64,000 bases of DNA from Acridotheres tristis (lineage: Eukaryota; Chordata; Aves; Passeriformes; Sturnidae), in assembly GCA_037013685.1 (NCBI GenBank), contig CM072884.1, forward strand, positions 8,494,001 to 8,558,000, read 5' to 3'. A model generated the notes under the pieces. It saw only the letters and a program-made list of their open reading frames with translations, ran no database searches and was not told the DNA's origin. Made by a program: the position numbers and the translations under genes. Below are positions 1 to 14,568 of the stretch, piece by piece; the stretch's first letter is position 1; each line of letters opens with the position of its first letter.

Positions 1-3000
1 AATAGATTGCTGAGTATAACAAGTCTGGTCACTCGCTGCAATTCTCAGTGTAGTATTTCTGTTGTTGTTAAATGCACTGTGTGGGTAACGGTCACTTGGC
101 TTGGTGTCCTGATAGCTGGCTTGGATTTTTCTTCAAAAATTTGCTTTTCATAGTGAAGATTCCCATTTTCAATGTTTCAGTTACTGTTGTGAATTTGTTG
201 TGGGTTTTGTGTTTGAATAGTTAGGAATGAGTCATTTTGTTGTCGATAGTCATTCATATTTTGAGGTTGTTTTGTGACTGGGAAGTTTGTAGAAACCTTG
301 TACTTTCCCAGCGAACAAAATGGCACTTAAGAATTTAATATGCTGAGGTCCTGACACATTTTATTTGTGTGCTCTGTTATATAATCTCATTTGGTGGTGA
401 TAACCTTCCTTAGCTTTTCACCTGAGTGCTTCTTCATAAAATTGTAAGGTAAATAATGAGGCAACTGAAGTAGCAACCAAGGTGTGTTTTAAGTGCAATA
501 AATTGTGCAAACAGGAGAAATAAGAGTATTTTTCAGTTTGTGATAAGAAGCTTGACCAAAAGGTGAGAGAAGAGCAAGAAAGAAATATTCTTAAGTGTCT
601 TGAAAGTTAGAGATGCTTTTAAGGACAGATAATTTGCTAGTTTATATCTTTTTTAGGAGAAATATGTGTGTATATTGATACACATACATGTATATTTCAG
701 TCATACACTGTTGTCTCTTGGCTTACTTGACTTGTCAGTCTTAGCATCAGCAATAAATTGCTGTGGATAGAAGGACATTTTATGTCTTATGAGCACAAAT
801 ATTTTCTACTGCTGACATAGATGCAGCCAGCTATGTTGCAAGCTCACAGCTGAGACTTGGTACTAAGGAAAATCTCAACCAGGGAAAAAATGAAACACCT
901 GGGAAGCTAATAATGACTTCAGTTTTCAGTCAGGTGTGCACAGAGTTGTGTTATTCTGTTGGTTGTCTTGAGTTCTGGTTTTTAAAGAGCTAAATCATTT
1001 GGCATTCTGATTATTGATGGAAACCAGTACTGTGAGTTACCTTACCCTGAAGGTGATGATAAGCATTCTTGAAATAAGAAGGGGGTGAACTTAATTCTGG
1101 ATGTCAAAATTACTTTGTTGATTCACTGTTCATTAGGAAAAAAATGGTGTATTTACCTAGATTTAGCCACAAAAATGATGAAATATGGTTCTGGAGCATC
1201 ATGAGGATAGGCCTTTCAGACCAGGAATGTGTATGATATAATTAGTGTTTACACATCAGTACATAGGGAGAGATGTTTGTTTATGTGGACTTGTCCATTT
1301 CAGGTGTAAGTAGCAGGGGAAATGTCCTTCACTTAAATAAAGCATTGAATAGGGACTTAGGGACAATATATTCTGTTTCTTTTCCTGTCCTTTGAAAATA
1401 AAGTGAGAAAACTTTTATTTTTTTGTGAGAAAGTGAAGAAATATGTGAACAAGGAATGAAGTTAAATACTGTCAAATACTGAGAACTGTTCTCATACTTG
1501 TAGGTATTTTCCATGCCTATCTTGTTCTGAAGCTTAGGAACATTTTTGATTAAGACTCGTGTGTGTGTGTGTGTGTGTCTGGGTATGACTGATTAAAACA
1601 AAATTGATAAATTGACAGTAATGAGATTTGTGAGTGGCATCAGGCCAGTCTTTTTAATTAGAGCCTGCTTGCCATCTGAGCAACTGCAGCCAAGCTCACA
1701 CCCATGAGCAGCCAAGTCATTTCACCTCTGCTGAGGACAGAATGGTTTATGGAGTGGCATAACCTTAAGGTGGCCTTACCAAAAGGAGGCAGACTGTGCT
1801 GAGAAGGGGCATAGAAAACCTTTTATCTTGTATTTTAGTGGGAAGTAATGTTAATTTTGTTTTCTGGAAGCAGAAACTTGGAAAATTAGAAAGGAGGATC
1901 TACTGTTAATAGGCAGAAAATGCACTTGTGGTTTTAAATATAAGATCCATTTGTTTTATGAGTTTATAAAGCAATTCTATATCTTTGTGAAAACTACATA
2001 TCAGGCCTTCAAGTTTACTCATAGTTTCTTTCAGCACCACTAACCAAAGACCTGCACAGAACTTGGGCACTTTTCCATCTAGGTTTTAGTGAAAAAGTGT
2101 GCTGTCAGAGGGGTGGAGGTCCTCGTGGTGCAGCTTGGGCATGTGCTTCATCTTCACATATAAACATTCAGTACATGGATTTTGGTAAAACCAGTAGCAT
2201 AATGTCATCTCCTACCTCATTTTTAACACATTTTTGGTTTATCTTAAGGGATTTTTAAACCTATATAAACTCTATATGACTAGTGCATAAAACCATTTTT
2301 TATGAAGGTATCTTAGGTATTTATCTTCTCATTCAGAAGGCTGACATGTATAGAATGCTCATATTAGCATCTGTACTTTCACATAATAGTAAATGTGTTG
2401 CTGAGGATTTATTCCTTAGCATATTCCATAAAAAAATACTAGATTTCTTATTTAAACAACAGGAGAGAACCTCTATGGGTTTGCTTATTGGTGGTAGAGG
2501 TAAATTCCACAAGATACTCCTATTTAAGTCTTGTTTTCTGTCACCAGACTTTACACTTCTAAGAGAGGCATAGAGCTTTATGTACTATGTTAAATGCTTA
2601 TATTTATTTACATTTAAGTAAATAGCTATAAATTAAATAATCGAAGCATTTATTTTTAGTATAACTTACTATAAATTCAGCTTAGACTAAAACGAGTAGT
2701 TGAATACATTATTGTTACTGAAGTGGTATGGATATTCTTAATCAGATAACAAGCATGTTTTCTGGACTGCTCTCATCTTGAAATACATATGCTTTCTTTG
2801 AAGAAATGAATAGTCAGATATGCAAAATTATTCAAGCTGCCCTTTTCTGTTGGGAAGTATTTGCTCAATATGGTGTTGCATTACCTTAAGTCTAATACTA
2901 ATACTGTGAATGATTAAAATAATATGAACACCCCTGGCTGTAGATTAAAGGTCTGTAAATCTGACAAGCATGTGCTGAGCTCTGGATTTAAAATCTTAAA

Positions 3001-6000
3001 CTTGATATTTTATTTTCTTCATCTTGCATAGTGATTTAGCAGTGGAATAAGCTCAGTTTTGGAACAGCCTGTGTCTTCAGACATGCAGTGCAGGGTAGGG
3101 CAAGGATCAGGGTTTGACTTGTGCAGGCTAGAGTCATCCATGGCAGCCATCTGAGTGAGCTGTATAGTCTGTGTGCTCTTCATGTTGTTCAGTTTTGTAG
3201 TCTTTGTCTTCTGCTCCCTTGGCTGTCTTGTACATAAATCAGAATTGTGATTTCTTTAGTACTGCTAAACTGTTTCATGATAGCATTGCATTAAAACTTG
3301 CTAGGCTGGCATTTTTGTGCCTTCTGAAATTTGCATGTCCTCAGGCAAGGTATTTATTTTAGATTGTTGGTTAGTTATATTGCCTCTTATCTAATTGCCT
3401 AAATGCCTTTATGATGAAGATTAGACACATAGAACAAGAGAGCAGTTTATGGTTAAATTCAAATACAGAAGACTTTAGTTTTACTATTTGCTTCTACAGC
3501 AGCGTAATAGACATAAACAATTTTTTTATCTTAGAAATTAGATTTTAATACATGGCCAAGGATTTAGTGTAGGCCTAAAGATGTGCATTGGCTCCACTTC
3601 ATTCTGGAAGAAGGTGAAGGCAGAAAGAAATGGTGTTTGATGGTGACCAGATGGGCATGCTTGAAAGATTTGCTGTTTTTTTTAGTAGATTATATCACAG
3701 ATTTTTGGAATCCAGGGCCTTGTGGGTTGTTGAAGTTGGGAACCTACAATCTAGATTTGGAGCCACTTAAAATCAGTAGTGCCTGTTGAAAATCTTGGTT
3801 CTAGTGTTTAAATTAAATTGGCTAAAGTGTTTGACTTTATCTTCAGTTGCAAATGTTTGTGGATCATTGTGGGTTCTTAGCCTGTCTGAAAATTGAGATT
3901 GTAGTGAATATTGACTTAAGAGCCAATTAACTGAAAAAAGCTGTATAATTTTAAATTTGCATGGGCTTCACTAGCTCTGTGAAGAATGAGAAGCCAGTCA
4001 AAAGTGTATTTGAGTGTGTATTCTTTTAGAAACGTCTCAGCTTGCCACTTTTGTAGTGCACTTTACTAACACTGGTTAAAAGCAGACTTTTCAACTCAGA
4101 CATCTCTTGTTGGCCAAATAAGCCCAAGATGAGGATAGCAGCCCCCAAATCCACAGGTGGGTCTGTATTTATGTGTTGAAAGCATAATACAGGGTTCTAA
4201 AACACTATTTTTGGATCAAGTGCTCAGCAATGTCACCAAGCTTTTTCTTTTATCAAAATCTCTTGGCACCTGGTGTAGCTTTGTGCTAGGAGATCTCTTG
4301 GATGCCAGGCAGGTTCAGAACTGGGATCTGCAAATTCTGAATGCTTCTCCCCTCACCTCCCACTCGCAAAATAACTCTTGTCAGTCCAACTTTCTGGTTT
4401 TGGAATATATCTAAGGCCCTAGGTACTGCAGCTGACAGATACTTGATAATCAAAGTGTTTCATGGTAGGAGGTGATAAAGGAGGAAAAAAAAAAAGGTAG
4501 CATGAGGAAAAAAGATAAGTAGGGATAGTAACAAGCTGTTTTCCTTTTTGCTTCCCAAAGCAGGAGTTGGCACGTGAGAGGATAGAGTTTGGGACTATGT
4601 TGCTGTAGCAGCAGAATGCAGGAGAGATGTTTATAATGAACAGGTTGAACAAAAAGGTTTAATGTGACTGTGGAATGAAACTTGCCCTGTGCTCGTCATA
4701 AAAGTGATTGGCAGGAGGGCCCCATGCACGGACTAAAATCCTGTCTTCACCACTGTGGAAAATTATGGTTTCAACTGCGAAAGGAGGTGAAGCTTGGAAG
4801 GAATTAGCATATCACTAGCACCGAGTGGCATCTGGAACTGAATGGTTGGGTTAAATCATTCAGTAGTGATTAATGAGGCTTATTGCTCAGGTTATACAGC
4901 CTTTAAAATTAAAAGGAGATGCAAAGCAGAAAGAAGGAACCATTAGTTTATTTATCCCTTCAATACAGAAGGCAGAATGAAGTCTTCCCTGCCTTCTGAT
5001 ACAAGGAAAGATCTGTTCAGTGCTTCTGTTAAGCTTAGAAACTAAGAGATGAATTTCTGAGTAATTGTTTTGAGGAGCATTTTGTGACTTTTCAAATGCA
5101 TATGTAGCAGTGAAGACCTTGAAATTGGAAGGAGTGTGCAGGATGGGATTTTGCTGCTGGTGATTGCTTTTTAGAAAACTTCAGAAAATAGTGATTTCTT
5201 TTTTCTCTCCCACTCATGAATGTTAATCTGTTTTACCTGTAGGGAAAGTGGATATTGAAGCACAGAAAGTGAAACAAGCTTAGAGATGTAGTGAGCACTT
5301 TTAACTTTCCTTGAGTGTGATTCTGGCAGTTGCTGAGCTGAATGGTGATGTGGCTTGGTGTCACATCAGGAATAAATGTACAAAATGTTGAAGGGCTGTT
5401 ACTCTGTAGGAGGATTACAGTACTGCTATGAACACACTTCTGCTTACTTTTAAGTTCTTAGTGGAGCAAATACAGAAACCAGTGAAGTGTGTGTTCAAGT
5501 ATTACGTTTTTTCCTTCAAAATTGTGAGAAAAAACAAATAGTGGCATCATTAATGGAGCTATGGCTTAAAATGATTGACCTTTCCACAGCAAGTTTATAT
5601 AGGCAGAAAATAAAAGGGAGCTAGAATGAGGTATTATCCCTCTGTAGCTAAAATAGGATTCTACTTTAATTCCTACCCGCTAGGGGATGAAGTTCCCTAA
5701 AATGCACTACTCAAAAATCTCTGCTCACAGCAGTTCTGGCTTCTGAATTGCTGGAGTTTTTTACTTCTTTAGTGGATATCTTGCTTTTATTTGGGGAGGG
5801 GATGGGGGTGTGTTCAGCAGAAAATAAGGAAGAAAGATTTTTTTAATTTGTTTTTTTAATAGAGCAAAAAGTTTGCATTTCTCTTATTCATACTCTAATG
5901 TGGTTCCTGTGACCATAATGTGGAAGGAGAGTTTTTAATCCTCATCCACCCTCCAGTGCTTCATATTAGATGGGAATCTTTTTGTTTTCTCCCTGCATTT

Positions 6001-6082
6001 GCTGAGACAGCCAAGATAGGACACTTGACTTGGTGCTTTAATGTTGTGACAAGAAGGAGTGAATACTATTTTCACAGGCAAC
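1..6082 (+). other. Intronic sequence, no gene or repeat recognised
   Basis: AT-rich, CpG-poor DNA with one GT microsatellite. Frames up to 96 codons (2283-2573) show no protein family features. I see nothing else here. Confidence 0.6.
1559..1578. repeat. (GT)10 microsatellite
   Basis: Twenty bases of uninterrupted GT dinucleotide. Confidence 0.95.
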
Positions 6083-6173
6083 TTTTGTGTGTGTTTGTTT
6101 GGGTTTTTGTTTGTTTTGTTTTGTAGGTTTGTTGGGTTTTTTTGTGAGGGTTTTCTTCGGGTGTTTTTTTTTG
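6083..6173 (+). repeat. T/G-rich low-complexity tract
   Basis: TTTGT/TTTGG-type words with almost no C or A over about 90 bp. One of several similar tracts on the transcribed-sense strand. Confidence 0.85.
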
Positions 6174-6836
6174 CTAATTCTCTGACTATAAAGTTTATTG
6201 CTAAAGTATGAATGTTTGATTTTTGATTAATAACTATGAATTCTTTTTTTTGCAGGAAAATGACTGTTTAAATGTCTATTAAGTCAGTTGTTATTCCAAA
6301 AAGATTGGGCTAAAGTCTACATGGAGATTATTGTGTCTTCACAATTAATAGTTATGTCTTTGACAGAAATTTACATTTTATTTTACCTCAGTTTCCAGAA
6401 AGACACTTAGAGTTTGTTTTTCTGTGTACCTTATTACAGGAGGGAAAGCAGCAAACTCTCAGCTAGAAATTCACAGTGGCCTACAGTCTAGTAATAATTA
6501 AAATTAAACAGAGTTAGTAATTTCACTTGGTCATTTCGTCATAATTCCTGTAGGCATGCGGCTGATCATTTTGAATCTCATAAAATCAAATTTTATTTTA
6601 CTCACCTTACTAAGGTCAAGTAAAAAGCCACATCAAGTTAATGAGTCCCTTTCTTTGCAATGAACTGAACGTGGCATTTGTTTTTGTTCTGGCAGTCATG
6701 AAATCAGAGGGTGTTGGCGACAAGTCCATTATTGGCTCTGTGCAGGGTTGCTGAGGGCTTTTACTCCACCCAGTGCATTATGTGTGCAGACTTTATCGTA
6801 CTCGTTAAAACTTGTTTCAATTTGAGGATTCCTCTC

Positions 6837-6863
6837 TTTTTTTTTTTTTTTTTTTTTTTTTTT
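6837..6863 (+). repeat. Poly(T) tract, 27 bp
   Basis: Uninterrupted T run. No element recognised beside it. Confidence 0.95.
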
Positions 6864-9182
6864 CTAAAGCAGTAATAAAAAGAAAGTAAAAATAGCTCCC
6901 TCTTCTTTATGAGTGTGAATGAAAGAGTAGCAGCTACTCACTCCTTTCGTGACCTGAGGAAATAAAACAAAATCTGGATGAGTTCTCAGCCCCTTGGAGG
7001 AGGTTTAACTATTGATGCCAGTTTTATCTTACTTTGCAGAAGCTCAAGTTGTGTGTCACTCTACATGATGTTACACAGAAACCTTTATAGTGGGGAATAA
7101 AGAGATGATCACTAATTGTTATTCTCAGCTTAAAAAATGAGAAGCATTTAAAGGTTTATTAAATACTGTGATTTAGGTTCCCTTTTTTCATTGATTGTAA
7201 GGTTAAATTTCTTGTGTGTTGTTGGTGCAGTTGGTGTCATTTATGGGGTAGTCAATCTTGCCCCTGCTCCCAGAACAGCCAAGCTGGTTTTGTTTTAGCT
7301 TTTCATTTTTGTCTGCTTTGTTTGATTTTTTTGGGTATGTTTGTGTCTGATAACTTTTTCAAAACATTTCTGGTTTGGAATTTTCCTGTGCTGTACAATG
7401 TACTATCTTTTTTGAGGGGGTTGCATTTAGGGAAGTATAATCCATAAATCCAAGAGTTTGTTTTCCATAGTTGTAATTTTTTAGATGGCAAAAAATACTC
7501 AACTGTCAGTTTTGAGGACTAATACAATCTAATTCCTTCTAGAAAGTATTTGAAGTGAGCCATAATATATTCAAAATTTAAAATGACGGTAAGCTCATCA
7601 GGTTTTAGAGTGTGTTATTTTCAAATCTCTACTAAATCTACTTTTTTAAATCTTTCCCTATGAAGTTTTAAATTACATAGAAAATAAAACCAGACCTTTC
7701 CCTGTGACGTGTCCTTTTTCCTAGAAGTACCAGGTGTCTGATCAATAGCATGTGCTGGGAAGCAAGAATTTCATCTGAGACTACTTGAAATACACTTATT
7801 TACAACTTCCATGAGCTAGAAGTTGTATGTTTCTTTCTGTTTTGCTTTTCAACTGGTCATTGCTAGGTAGAGTTTTGTTATTTCACTGCTGATTTAAGAC
7901 ACAGATATGTACATAGTTTTCTTCAGGCTTTTAAGGGCTCAAGTTTAAGTGGTAGATCATTATTCTACGCATCAAAAGTGAAGGGTGATTAACTCTGTCT
8001 GGGTGCATGCGTGTAATTTTAGAGGCTACAAATGTTGTTACAAATCAGGTTAAGGTTTAAAGGTGAAAGTTTGGCTGAATGAGTTTTACAGCTTGAAATT
8101 AATGTATGCAAACAAAGAAACTCTTGTTTTCGACCCATTTGTGTCTAATGAGCAAGTAGCTTGTGGTACAGAAAAGAAAATGGGAATATTGTGCAGTTTG
8201 CCATGAAGTAAAAACTGTGTACTTTTTACTTCAATTTAGAAGTTCCATTAAATAGACTGAATCTAATAACTTTTTTTAGGCTCTTCATCATCTAAATGTA
8301 CAGTGAAAGGATAATGGCTTTAAACTAAGTGATAATGCTAAACTAAATTATAATGGCTTCAAACTATTATAGCTTAACTTTTAGCATTAACGTATTTTTG
8401 TAGATTTCCTCAAAATGTCATTAAATAATTCGAAGAACCTGTTGAAGTAACGCATAAAGCGCGTGTACTGTGTTTGAGCTTTACTTCTAGGTGGCTCTAA
8501 AGTAGCATTGGTAACTTGGATTTTCACTCAATTCTCTGACTTAGCTGTATTCCTGAAAATGTAAGTTCAGCAGCATGTGGGAAAAGAATGACCATTTTTT
8601 AAATGACAGGGAAGTTATTCACAAAGGCTGGAATATTTCAAAAGATATCAGCCTCTTTTGTTGTTAAGTTTGTAAGTAATGAGACAGGTAGGGTCCGTCT
8701 GTGTCCTCTGTCCTAGTATTGACCTTTGTCACCCTTAAAGAGTTCTCAAATAGCCTAGCAGCTGGGAAGCTCTTTTGAACTTCTGAGATTGATTCTCTAT
8801 ACATTGGCTAAAAGTTACATAGTGTGGATTTTTATAGGACTACATAGTAGCCTAAGAAGCTGCTCAGTTCAGCTTCATTTTTAGTGATCTAATCTGATGG
8901 CCATTCTGAGTGCAAAAGCCAGGGTGTATAAATGGAATTTAAAAAAAGGGAAGTGATTAGTGGAAATAAAAATAAACATCTTTTAGTCACAGTAAATGAT
9001 ACCTTTAAAGCATGGCAGCCTTGTCGAACATAATTAAAGTTGTAAGAACTGGGGTAGGGTGAGTGGGCTTTATTCTCTGAGGTCATGGTGGAAATACAGA
9101 GGTCAGGGTTTTGCACTTAGTCTTATGTAAACAATGTCATGCCTTGGTAAGTATAAGGATTGATTTAACTATGTTAAGATAA
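6864..9182 (+). other. Intronic sequence, nothing recognised
   Basis: AT-rich unique-looking sequence. A small set of near-repeated words at 8310-8380 (taatgctaaactaa, aatggctt) is the only local structure. Confidence 0.55.
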
Positions 9183-9267
9183 TTAAAAAAAAAACCAAAA
9201 AACAAAGCAACAAAACTCCTTAAACAATCAAAAAAGAAACCCCAGGAAAAAAAACAAACAAAAAACC
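9183..9267 (+). repeat. A/C-rich low-complexity tract
   Basis: AAAACCAAAAAAC-type words over about 85 bp, the reverse-complement style of the T/G-rich tracts elsewhere in the window. Confidence 0.8.
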
Positions 9268-9617
9268 TAGAGCAAATCTATGACAAAGGTATATTCATTT
9301 GATATCAAAATTTGAGTGCAGTCTCCATGCCTTCTTCTAACCAGTTGATGGTAGAAGGTGAAAAGCGTGAAGGGTAGGCTTCTGTTCGGGATGCCTGTTG
9401 CTGCTGAGTGATTCTGTGGTGTTTGGCTTTGTGCAGTAACATCTCTGTAGCCTTCCCTGAGCCTATCCCTCAAAATCTGCAGGTAGGCAGCTGTTTGGTT
9501 TTGCCTCTGGTTCAAACTGCGGCTTCTTCGTAGAATTTCATATTACCAGTTTTGTCTATTGAATACTGTTTTTTTTTGCTGGGGAGTTCAAGTGCTGGTG
9601 TTGCTTGCACTCCTGAC

Positions 9618-9785
9618 TCATAGAACCCTAGTGAGTTGGAAGTGACCTGAAGGTCACTTGTCCAACTCCCCCTGCAGTGAGGGACATCTTCAACTTATTC
9701 AGGTTGCTCAGAGCTCTTTCTAACCTGACCTCAAATGTTGCTGTGTATCTCCCCAGCTATAAAAAAATCTTTATTTCGTTTCAGG
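9618..9785 (-). mobile_element. CR1 LINE 3' end
   Basis: Read on the plus strand, it opens with tcatagaaccctag, then gagttggaagtgacctgaagg, ccaactccccctgcagtgaggga and aggttgctcagagct. This is the reverse complement of a CR1 3' end. It is short and diverged, with indels. Confidence 0.8.
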
Positions 9786-12700
9786 GATTGTGGTTGTTTA
9801 ATTGTTTTCTTTGTTAGTGATTTGGATTATGTATTCAGACTTACATTTATGCATGGTAGGGAAGAAATTAAGGGTATAGGGTTATCCTGACTGTTCTCCC
9901 TTCTGAATGATAGGAATTTTGTTTCTTTCCCCCCTGCCTCATCTCTGACTCCATGTGTTGAACCTCCTTTCATTAGAGTACATCACCAGTCAGAGTGAAC
10001 CAGCAGCTCCAGACAGAAAATGTCTCTGACTCGTTAAAGAAAGAGGGCTGGCAAAACCCATAAGACTTAAATTGGAAATGGAGTTCTGGAACTTAGTCTG
10101 GCAATCACAGGCACCACTCCCTCCCAGAAGTTTCCAGGGCAGTTGCTCAGGCTTTTCAGAAGCTTTGTGCAGCCATCCCCCAGCTGTGAGCTGGCCAGGG
10201 CTGCCCAATTCAAAATGTCTGGTTGTGTGAGCTGTCTCAAAGAGGGCTGCTGGCTCTTGCAGAAGAGGAAGATGAGTGTTCAATGTAATGATTAAGTTTG
10301 AGGAAGAAACACCCTGCAGTTCCTGGCTCCAACTGGCTCTAGGCAGCTCTTCCTTGGTGTGAAATGCTGCTTTAATGTAGGTCAGCTTTAACTGTTGTAA
10401 ATGAGTGTAGTTCTAGCTAAGTCAATGAGCCACTGTTAATTTACTTCACTTGAGAATCTGCCCGAGTAGATGAGCAACTAGAAAACTCAAAAGGAAGTGC
10501 TTATCCAGCAAGGGAACTTCAAAACCAGTGAAGTGTTTTGTATTTGTTTTCTTCTCCCTCTCTTCTGAGGAAGAAGTTGACATTCCTACATCCCAGTGGT
10601 GTTTAGTGAAAGTAGAATTTTATTTGCTGGGAGAAAGCGTGTAAACTATTGCTGTTTTGGAAATAAAGGGATAATAGGTGTTTCAGCTTCTCACTCCACA
10701 TCCTCTCTTTGCTAATAAAATGAGTGGGTATCACTTCACAGCACGGAACTGTCAGTCAGCATTCATCATGACTGACATAATTAGCAGCTTCTAGCTGGAG
10801 GAGGCTGAAGATTGCTTTTGGTGGAGACTGCTAACACTTGCCTTGCCATGCTCACAGAACAGAAGCATCACGGATCCCAGGGGTTTTAGTATGTGTAGAG
10901 AAAATTAAATAAACACTGTATTTTACCCCAAAAGCTTTCTTGGCTGTGTTGTAGGTTGTGTTTCCGTGATGCTCTGAAATAGTAAGAGAACAAGATATAG
11001 ACTGGTTAGACCTTTGGTGAGGCTCATGAGACTGTGTGCTCTGTGCATTCAAAACTACTTCATCAAAGGCAGGCTTGGGTCAGCCTGGTCCTTATAAATG
11101 CAAATGTATGTCACAGGAAATTGCAAGACTGGTAACGCTTACAATTTTCTATTGTTCAAAAAATAATGACCTTACTGAGCAAATGTAAACTGTGGCCATT
11201 TTGGCAAGCTAAATGACAAATCTGGTGACTGCAAAAGCCGTGTCAGAGCAACTAAGCTATTAAAGTTTCCTAATCTAATGTCATCAAGTAATGCTGTTTG
11301 TAGGTCTTTGAGAGGGGTCAGATGCTTTTAGTGACTAGACTGTGCATTCCTTAAAAATGTATAAATAAAAAAGAAAAAAGCTTATTTCCATAGTGTACTA
11401 CGTACACAACTATTGGAAGAGTGTGCATTAAATGAGGAAAAAAAATGCCAACTGACTCAGTTTTGTTGTTGTCCTTAACAATTCAGTTCTAGCCAGGGCC
11501 TCTAAGGCTAAACTCTTCCAGCTGATGAGATTATACCCGTTTTTAATGTTGTTCTAAGTGTCTGCAGGCAACTGGAAAAACTAATTTTGTTCAGTTTGAA
11601 TTGCAGCTCTTCACTGCCCCAGTACTTTGGTTCCTCCTGTAAGTAGATATATTGAAGTTTCTTATATGAGGTGCTTTGCATACCAATTGCTCTGTATTTA
11701 CCCAAGGTGCAACTATGCAAAAGGTTTACTCTTCAATGTGTATTTCCTATTTTTGTGATCAAATAGCTCCAGGAATATGGCTGCATTTTACTTTTTAAAC
11801 ATTCACAAACACATGATCAGGAGCTTTGCTACTTTCCCTGTCCACAGGCACTTCAAATGGCATGTTTAGCCTGAATTTTTTTTTGGATAATTCAAAATAA
11901 TATCAAGTATCATCACATTGTACGTTGTGGGAGGTTTGTTTTTTTTTTTTTTTTTTTTTTGGTGAATGACTGTCCCAGGTTGCACCCTGGTTGACTATGT
12001 AGTTGCCATTTGTATCTGGGACTCCTAAGAGACTCTGTGAATCATCAGACATTGACTCTTCTGGCTGTATGAATTCAGGGTTGTAAAGAAAGCCAAATGC
12101 AAACAGAGACACCTCAATATTTCTTTTTCCCCCCAGCTCTGTAATGTGCTTTGTATATAAAAGGCAGCAGGATTCTATGTGGTTTTGTGTTTAGGGTAGC
12201 CTAAGCATGGCCTTAAATTCCCGAGGGCTGCAGTCTAGGCTAAGTCACGTCTCTATCACATTTGTCTGCAGTGAGGGCACATCCTCCAGCACAGGTACCT
12301 GTTTTGTTTGGTGTCTTCTGCACAGCATGGGAATCCTCTTGCCTTCTGTACATCAGCTGGACAGCAGCAGTAGTGGTGGTCCAAGGGTCTGCCCTGAGCT
12401 GTGTGCCTGCAGATTAGGAAGTCATTTTCTAGCTGCAGGTCAGTGGGGATGTGAAGGCACTTGGATGTCGGCAGATTGTGAAGCAGTGTTTAACACAGCA
12501 AGGGTGATAGAAGGGTGATGGAGGGTTAGAGACAGAGAGGACCTCAGCCACGTGTAATCCCCACTAATTAAGCAGAAACAAGCCTTGTAGGCAGCACTTC
12601 CTCAGCAGTTTCCCTGATCTGAGGTTCCTTAGCATGGATAGTGTTGTGGGAGATAACAACAGAAAATTTCTTGGTTTGGCTTGTTTGTTATGTGATTGCT

Positions 12701-13284
12701 CTGTCATTTAGTGCTTCACTTAGTTTGGTTTTTTATTTCTTTTAAGCAGTCTGTTCCAGACATCTTGCTTGCCCTGCCCTACTTATTTTAATTACAGTTT
12801 GAGTTAACTTTTCTTTGAACATGTTAAGGTATGTCTCTGAAATACATATGTATTTTGTTTTGAAAGTCAGATATTATATAATGTATCTGGTATGTTTTGG
12901 AACGTGCATAGTTCCCTGGCAACTGTTAAGCAAAATTATGCCTTTATGTATATTGTAGTGTAGGAAATTATTATTTTAGTCTTAAGTTACATACCAAGTT
13001 AATTTTTTTTTTTTTTAAATATGAAGTAATACCCTTGGGGAGAAAGTGGGATCAAAAGCCATTTCTATTTAAGAAGTTGGGTTAAATATTGTCAGTGTTA
13101 ATACTGCAATTTTGTTAATATTTGTAGCCAGTGAAATGACTTGTCAGTCTTGAGGGCAAATACCCAGTTTCAGGGCAGGTGTCAAACCAAACTCTATTCC
13201 TCTTAAACTTTGTTTTCTATGTTGTTACACACCCAGAAAGAGAATCGGAGACCTGTTTGTCTCTGGGGTGAATTAAACTAAAGG
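9786..13284 (+). other. Intronic sequence, nothing coding recognised
   Basis: Mixed composition. 10700-10810 contains several symmetric words (ATGACTGACATAATTAGCAGC) that could be regulatory. 12207-12518 holds a 103-codon frame without any domain signature. Confidence 0.5.
11939..11960 (+). repeat. Poly(T) tract, 22 bp
   Basis: Uninterrupted T run directly followed by GGTGAATGAC. Confidence 0.95.
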
Positions 13285-13412
13285 AAGCAGTGTTCAAGAC
13301 CAGGTTGGATGGGGCTCTGAGCAGCCTGGACTAGTGGAAGGTGTCCCTGCCCATGGCAGGGGGTTGGAACTGGATGAATTTGAATGTCCCTTCCAGGCTA
13401 TTCTATGAATGT
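13285..13412 (+). mobile_element. CR1 LINE 3' end
   Basis: The run gttcaagaccaggttggatg, gggctctgagcagcctgga, gtgtccctgcccatggcagg and cccttccaggctattctatga matches the last ~125 bp of avian CR1, ending with its ATTCTATGA terminal motif. Confidence 0.9.
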
Positions 13413-13913
13413 TTCCAGAGTTTGGCTGTGAGAAGTGTCAAAAGGTGTGTGCTAGTGTGCCCATGCACCTGAAAGATTGCATGTAAAATTCCTTAGTTTT
13501 CATAGATATGGTTCAGTTTTAGAGAGTACGCCTGGCTTGTAAGCATGTAGATGTAAAACCCATGAAACTTAAAAACATTATTCTCAAAATGAAAAGGTGA
13601 AGACTGAATTGAGGTTTATTTCTGAAATGGAACCTGATATAGGGCATCGGAATTTTCAAATAGATTCTTTTGGAAACTGGGCATTTAAATAGCTGTTTTT
13701 GTCATGTGTTCACCTCTTCTTGCTGGTGTATGTGTGGGATATCAACAGAGCTGTAATTTACGGAGTGTGTGTTTTCATTAGCTGGAATCTAGAAAGACTG
13801 ATCATTCAGGATTTTTCTTCACTTTTGATTTTCATTGACTGAATAAAGATGCTTTTATGGGCTCTTTTGGTTTGACCTGGTGTAAATAGCCACCCGTTTA
13901 ACCTAAGGTTCAG

Positions 13914-14014
13914 GTTGGTTTTGTGTTGTTTTTTGTGGTTGTGTTGTGGTTTGATGATTGTTGTTTTTGGGGGGTTTTCTTTGCCGCTATTGTGTGTGTT
14001 TGTTTGTTTGTTTT
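13914..14014 (+). repeat. T/G-rich low-complexity tract
   Basis: About 100 bp of G/T words ending in a TTTGTTTGTTTG run. The overlapping 62-67 aa frames here are artefacts of composition. Confidence 0.85.
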
Positions 14015-14518
14015 AATGGGCTTAAGAAATGACCAATTAGAATGCCATGAAAGCCAGGGAAGAAGATCACAGCGCTCAGCCATCAGAAGCAATAACAATC
14101 TGGGAAGTATTCACCACTTGAGCTAATTAATTCCTCTGTATTAGGCCTCTCTGATATATTGGCCACCTTTAATTATGTGCATTCGCTAAAAAGTTGGTGC
14201 TTGTATAGCTGTCTTTGTTTTTTAAGGAAATATTTCTAGCATGAAGGGACTGGATGGAGAGTCTGAAGAACGAGATTTATTAAAATAGCTACATACTGAC
14301 TTTTGAAATAATTTTACCTTTTTGGGTGTAGCCCTGGAACAAGACTTCATTCAACAACATGAATGGAAAATTAGAGTGTAGCCAATGTTATCTTGCCATC
14401 ATAAGGAAGTGGTTTCAGTCTCACAGTTGAAGGAATGTTGTTAGGGATGAATATTTTATATATCCTTTAACAATGAAGCACTAGTTCTGTTTGTTTTTCT
14501 GTGTCTGTGTTTTTAAAT

Positions 14519-14568
14519 ATTTAAAAAGAAAAACAACAAAAATATCCCACCCTAAAACAAAAAACCCC
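14519..14568 (+). repeat. A/C-rich low-complexity tract
   Basis: A-rich with C interruptions (AAAACAACAAAAA, AAAACAAAAAACCCC). Confidence 0.7.

Noticed and set aside
6247..6256. Poly(T)GCAG acceptor-like site upstream of GAAAATG
   Set aside because: No coding or donor pattern follows; such sites are frequent in T-rich introns.
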